From Pseudomonas sp. MYb185 (GTDB taxonomy: Bacteria; Pseudomonadota; Gammaproteobacteria; Pseudomonadales; Pseudomonadaceae): a stretch of DNA of 64,000 nucleotides. Location: assembly GCF_002979975.1 (NCBI RefSeq), contig NZ_PCQD01000003.1, positions 248,001 to 312,000 on the forward strand, given 5' to 3'. Positions 55,701 to 61,700 of the stretch are shown here, one piece after another. Numbering within the stretch: the stretch's first letter is position 1; each line of letters starts with the position of its first letter. The notes below the pieces were generated by a model that had not been told where the DNA came from, searched no databases, and worked only from the letters and a program-made list of their open reading frames with translations. A program made the position numbers and the translations under genes.

Positions 55701-58700
55701 CGATGCCGGTGGCGATGAGGCCGATGGCACGCTGATCATCAATATCATCGACGATACTCCCACCGCCGCCCCCGACAACGGCACTGTTACCGAAGGCGAG
55801 ACTCTCACTGTGGACGCCGACAACGGTGTACTGGCAAACGATACCGCCGGTGCCGATGGCTGGGCCGGCACCGGTGCCGTGGTCGGTGTGGCTGCGGGTG
55901 ACACCAATGCCAACAGCAGTGGCGGCGTTGGTGGTCGGATCGATGGCCAGTATGGCTACCTGGTCCTGAATGCCGACGGCAGCTATGAGTACATATCCAC
56001 CGCTGACGCTGTGACTGGCGATGAAGTGGATATATTTACCTACACCGTACGTGACGACGATGGTGACCTGTCCCATACCACGCTGACCATCAACGTAACG
56101 GATGTCAGCCTGCCACCCATCATCACGCCGAACGACAGTGTTAACGAGAGCGGCCTGGCTGGCGGCTCCACCGAGGGCGATAACAGCCATACCACCACCG
56201 GCCAGGTCATCCTGCCGCCCGGTCTGGAAGTCGTGCCTGACAGCGGCACCAGCACCCACGGCACCTTCACCATCGACCAGGATGGCAGCTACACCTATAT
56301 CCTGACGGGCAATACCAGTGGCAACACCACCACCGACAGCTTTACCTATGTCACCACGGACGCCAATGGCAACACCGTCACTAACACCGTGACCATCAAT
56401 ATCATCGACGATGCGCCGGTAGCGGAGGATGACGTCAACAGCGTCCCGGCCGGCAGCTATGCCGAAGTTACCGGAGAGCTGATCAATGGCGGCCTGGGTG
56501 GCGCAGGCAAGGATACCGAGGGGGCCGATGGTGCGACGGTAACCAGCGTGGTCAATACCCCTGTCGGAGAGCCGGCTGGAACACCGGTAGCGGTATCGAC
56601 CGATGGCTCCACCACGACCATCAATGGCCAATATGGTGTGCTGACCGTCGAAGCCGACGGCAGCTACAGCTACCAGCGCAACCCCGGCACTCCCGGCGGT
56701 GTGCAGGATGTATTCAGCTACACCCTGACCGACAGTGATGGCGACGATGACACCGCCACGCTGACCATCAATATCGGCGATGCCACGCCGACCATCAGCG
56801 ACCTGACACCGAAACTGAATGGCGGCGAGCTGACCTTTGAAGAGAAACATCTGGCTGATGGCAGCGCACCGGACAGCGCGCAACTGACCAAAACCGGTGA
56901 CTTCACTATCAGCTCGCCCGATGGCATTGGTAGCCTCACTGTGGGTGGCGTTACCGTTATCGCCAATGGCGTCCTGACCAGCACCACCACGGTCACTACA
57001 CCGCAGGGCCATACTCTGGAAATCACTGGCTACGACCCGGCCACTGGACGTATCACCTACGAATACACCCTGACCGACCGGGAACACCATGACCAGAGCA
57101 GCAGCGATACCGAGCTGTTCGACGATATCCCGGTTGTTCTGACTGACCGGGACGGTGACTCTGTCAATGACACCCTGTCAGTGCGGATCGTGGATGACGT
57201 ACCGCAAGCCAATGACGACACCCGCAGCATCACCGAGGATGGCCCATCGGTAACCGGTAATGTTATCGAAGGTGACCCAGATGGTGGTGTCGCCGATACC
57301 AAAGGCGCCGATGGCGCTACGGTCACCGATATCAGCAGCACCAGCGGCAACCCGGTCGATGACAGTGATCCCAACGGCGTTCTGGTGATCGAAGGCGAGT
57401 ACGGTACCCTGACCATCGAGCCGGACGGCAGCTATGAGTATGTGCTGAACAACGAGAATGCCGAGGTCAACAAGCTCAAGACCGGCCAGACGCTGGCCGA
57501 GGAGTTCACTTACACCCTGACCGATGCAGACGGCGACAGCGATACCGCCAAGTTGACCATCACCATCGACGGTCATACCGATGGCGCACCGAGCATTGTA
57601 CCAGCGGATGACAACGGCAACGGTGCTATCGACGGCCATAACACCGTACAGGAAAGCGGCTTGGCGGGTGGTTCCACGGCGGGTGATGGCAGCCATATCA
57701 CTTCCGGCAGCATCCAGATCAGTGCAGATGATGGTCTTGCCAGCATCACCATTGGTGGGCGGAGCTTCACCCTGGTCGAACTGCAGGATCTGAGCGTGGG
57801 CAACCCATCGGCAGCCATCCCGGTCGAAGGCGGCACCTTGGTGCTGACTGGCTTCACCGGTGGTGATCTGGTGGGCGGCGTACCGACCTCCGGCACACTG
57901 CAATACACCTACACCCTGACCGGTGAGCGCACTCACAGTGCCCAAGGCGATGACGCCGTACTGCTGGATATTCCGCTGAGCGTCACCGATGCCGGCAACG
58001 AAACCGTCAACGGCACCCTGACCATCCAGGTAGTGGATGATGTGCCTACCGCCGTTAACGACACCGCCGAGGTCGCAGCCGGTGAATTCGAGCTGGTAGA
58101 GAACGGCAACGTCCTCACCAACGATACCGAGGGGGCTGACGGTGCCAGGGTTACTGGCGTCGGGCATGAAAGCGACACCAGTGAGACAGCGGTACCGGGT
58201 ACCGGCAACCTGGTTATCGATGGCGACTACGGCAAGCTGACCATCCATTCCGACGGCAGCTACAGCTACCAGCGCAACCCCGGTACGCCGGGTGATGTGC
58301 AGGACGTATTCACCTACACCATCACCGATGGCGATGGCGATACCGCCAGTGCCGAACTGACCATCAACATCGCCGACAGTGCACCTGCGGTGGATATTCC
58401 CGCGGCAGGCAGTGGCAGCACCACCGTGTACGAGTCCGGCCTGCCCGATGGTTCGGACAATATTCCCGGTCGCGCCACCACCAGTGGCAGCATCGAGTTC
58501 AACTCGGCGGATGGGCTCGGCACTGTCAGCCTGGGTGGGCATACCCTGACCGAGACCGATCAGACCTTCTCCACGACAGGTCCCGATGGAAGCCTGACTG
58601 CCCGCTACGAGTACGATCCGGTCACCGGCAAGGGCAGTATCCACTACAGCTATACGCTCGAAGGCACGACCGATGGTGATAACACCTCGGTCAGCTTCCC

Positions 58701-61700
58701 GGTGGAAATCACCGATCAGGATGGCGATGCGGCACCAGCGGGTAACCTGGTCATCAATATTGTCGATGACGTACCGACCGCTCGACCTGACGAGGAAACC
58801 GTCACCGAGGGAGGCAGCGTAAGCGGCGATGTGCTCGGCAACGACGACGCCGGTGCGGATGGCTGGCATGACAACGGCAATGCCGTGGTTGGTGTGGTGA
58901 GCGGCACGGGTGGGCCGGTAGAAAACGGGAACGTGGGCACTTCCATCAATGGGACCTACGGTACCCTGACGCTCAATGCCGATGGTAGCTACACCTATCA
59001 GTCCAACGCCAATGCAGTGACTGGCGACGAGCAGGATGTGTTCACTTACACCGTCCGTGATGCCGATGGGGATCTGGTTGAGACCACCCTGACCATCAAT
59101 GTGAACGATGTAACCGGCATCTCGCGTGATACCACCGGCACTGTCGACGAAGCAGGCCTCTCCGCTGGTTCCGACTCTTCTTCGGACAAGGAAACCACCG
59201 GTGGCAGTCTGAATCTGGCTGATGGCTGGACTGTGGACCCGAGCAGCGTAGGTGATCAATCAAGCGGTATTGGCACCCTGACCATCAATGCCGATGGCAG
59301 CTACAGCTATACCCTGACTAGTCGCACCGAGGATATTGATGGCGAAGATGAAATCGACGAATTCACCTATACCGCCAGAGATCAGTACGGTAATACGGTC
59401 ACCAACACCGTCATCATCACCATCATCGACGATATACCCAGCGTCACCCTGACCGGTAACGCGCTGGGCGAGGTGCAGGTGGATGAAACCAGCATGGGTA
59501 CTTCAGCCTCGGCTGACTTCTCCGGTGCCTTCAACGAGCACTTCGGTGCGGATGGTGATAACGGGGATGGTCTGGTCTACACCCTGGAAGTGGATACTGC
59601 CGCAACTGGCCTGGTGGATACCGAAACTGGTGACCCGATTGTTCTGGTGGAATCCTCTGATGGTCTGACCGTAACGGGCCATGTAGGTGATGATATCGGT
59701 CCGGCGGCCTTTACCATCTCGGTTGATGGCAACGGCAACGTTACCCTGACGCAGACTCGACCCCTGCACCACACCAACCCGAACGACCATGACGACGTAA
59801 TCCGCCTGCCTGACGGCAGCCTCAAGCTGACCGCCACCGCGACTGATGGTGACGGCGATACCGATGCTGCCTCGGTGGATATCGGTGGGCGTTTCAGTTT
59901 CAGGGATGATGGTCCGAGCATCGGTGCGGCACCTGCGCCCGGTGAGGTAGATGAAGCCTATCTGCCGACCGGTAGTGGGGAGGGGACCGATGACCTTTCC
60001 ACGGTGGCCGAGGCCGACCTGAATGTGGACTTCGGTGCAGATGGACAGGGCGCGCTGGTATTCTCCGCTGATCAAGCGGTACTGCGCGCCTGGCTGGATG
60101 CCAGCGGCAACGACAATATCGATCTTGACATCGACGGTGACACCATCACCGCAACCCGTGGCGGGCAGTCAATATTTACCGTTACCCTGGCGGTCGATGG
60201 TAGCGGTCAGGCCAGCTACCGCTTCGAGCTGCAAGGCTCGATGTTGCACCGGGATTCTGACCAGAATCATGAGCTGACCTTTGACTACGAGGCGATCGAC
60301 GGTGATGGCGACCGTGCCAGTGGCAGCTTTGTGGTCGAAGTGGTGGATGACAACCCGCGGACGGAAATCGAGATCAGCATGCTCGAAGACCAGTCCCATG
60401 GCCCCTTCACCACCTCGGCCGATGCACGCCCGGACAACATCACCATCAGTACGACTGATGGTGGGCCTGCTATTCCTGGCACACCCAATGGCAGTAACAC
60501 AGATTACGACGTGGGTCATGGCACCGTCACTGTCCATGAGGATGGTCGGATCACCTATACACCGCTGGACGACTACAGCAACCACGATAATCCGGACGAG
60601 TTCTACGTCACGGTCGCCGAAGATCACACCGGCAACGTGACGACCAAGGTGATCGTCAATGTCATTCCGGTGGCGGATGCGCCGGAGCTGACCGTGGATG
60701 CCTCCTCGGTGACCACGGATGAGGACGTTGCGATCGGCCTGGGTCTGAATGCTCCGGAGACGACTGACGACACTGACCGGAATGGGTCTGGTACGCCAGG
60801 CGACAACCCCGAACGCCTGGGACCAATTACGCTCAGCGGCTTCCCGGCGGGTGCGCAATTGCTGGATGGCACCGATAGCAATAGCGTCCTGCACAGCTTT
60901 GATAGCAGTGGCTCGATCACCATTGTTATCAGCGACAATGTAGATGGCCCGCACTTCAATGGTGCTACCGGCACATTGACGCTCACCACCGCGCAATACG
61001 AGGCGCTGGGGGTGCTGCCCCCGGCGGAAAGCAGTGCGAACTTCACCGTTGACGTCAGCGTGACCAGCCATGAGGTGGACGAGTCGGGTAATCCATTGAC
61101 GGTGGATGTGAATGGCGACCCGATTGCTGGTGCCGAATCGACCGTCAGCGTGACCGTCAATGTCCAGGCCGTGACTGACGGCATCGACCTGACAATCCAC
61201 AATGGCGATGACAATTATGTGGATGCGGATTCGATAGCTAACGCAGTGACTCTGCCCGCTTTCGATGAAGACGGTTCCATCAATCTGAAGGACTATCTGC
61301 AGATCACGCTTGATGAGACAGGGGATGGCAACAGCGGCGCTGATACCGATGGCAGTGAGCAGCGCTGGTTCGAGGTCTCAGGGGTGCCGGTGGGTTGGAC
61401 TGTCGATGGCGTGTTGATTACAACGCCTGACCAGTCGGTGTCGGTCGAGATTCCCAATAGCTACAACGGTGCATCACCCAGCCTGCCGGATATCGTGATC
61501 GAGCCGCCGGCGGACTTCAGTGGTGATCTTGACGGTGTGCGGGTCACCCTGCATGCGCAGGATCAGGACGATGATGGTCCGAACCCGGTAGGAACCCAGA
61601 TCTCGGATTCGGTTTACTTCAATCTCCGAGTCAATCCACAGGGCGGTGATGTGACAGCCGATGATGTCACCACCGAAGAAGATATGGCGGTGGCCTTCCT

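Noticed and set aside
46699-59259. Very long open frames on the minus strand (46699-50487, 51664-54783, 54934-57090, 57178-59259)
   Set aside because: They are antisense to the adhesin. Its GAC/GAT-, ACC- and GGC-rich codons give few stops on the reverse strand. The translations (VIVGDGDGQ-like repeats) mirror the adhesin repeats and have no ribosome sites.
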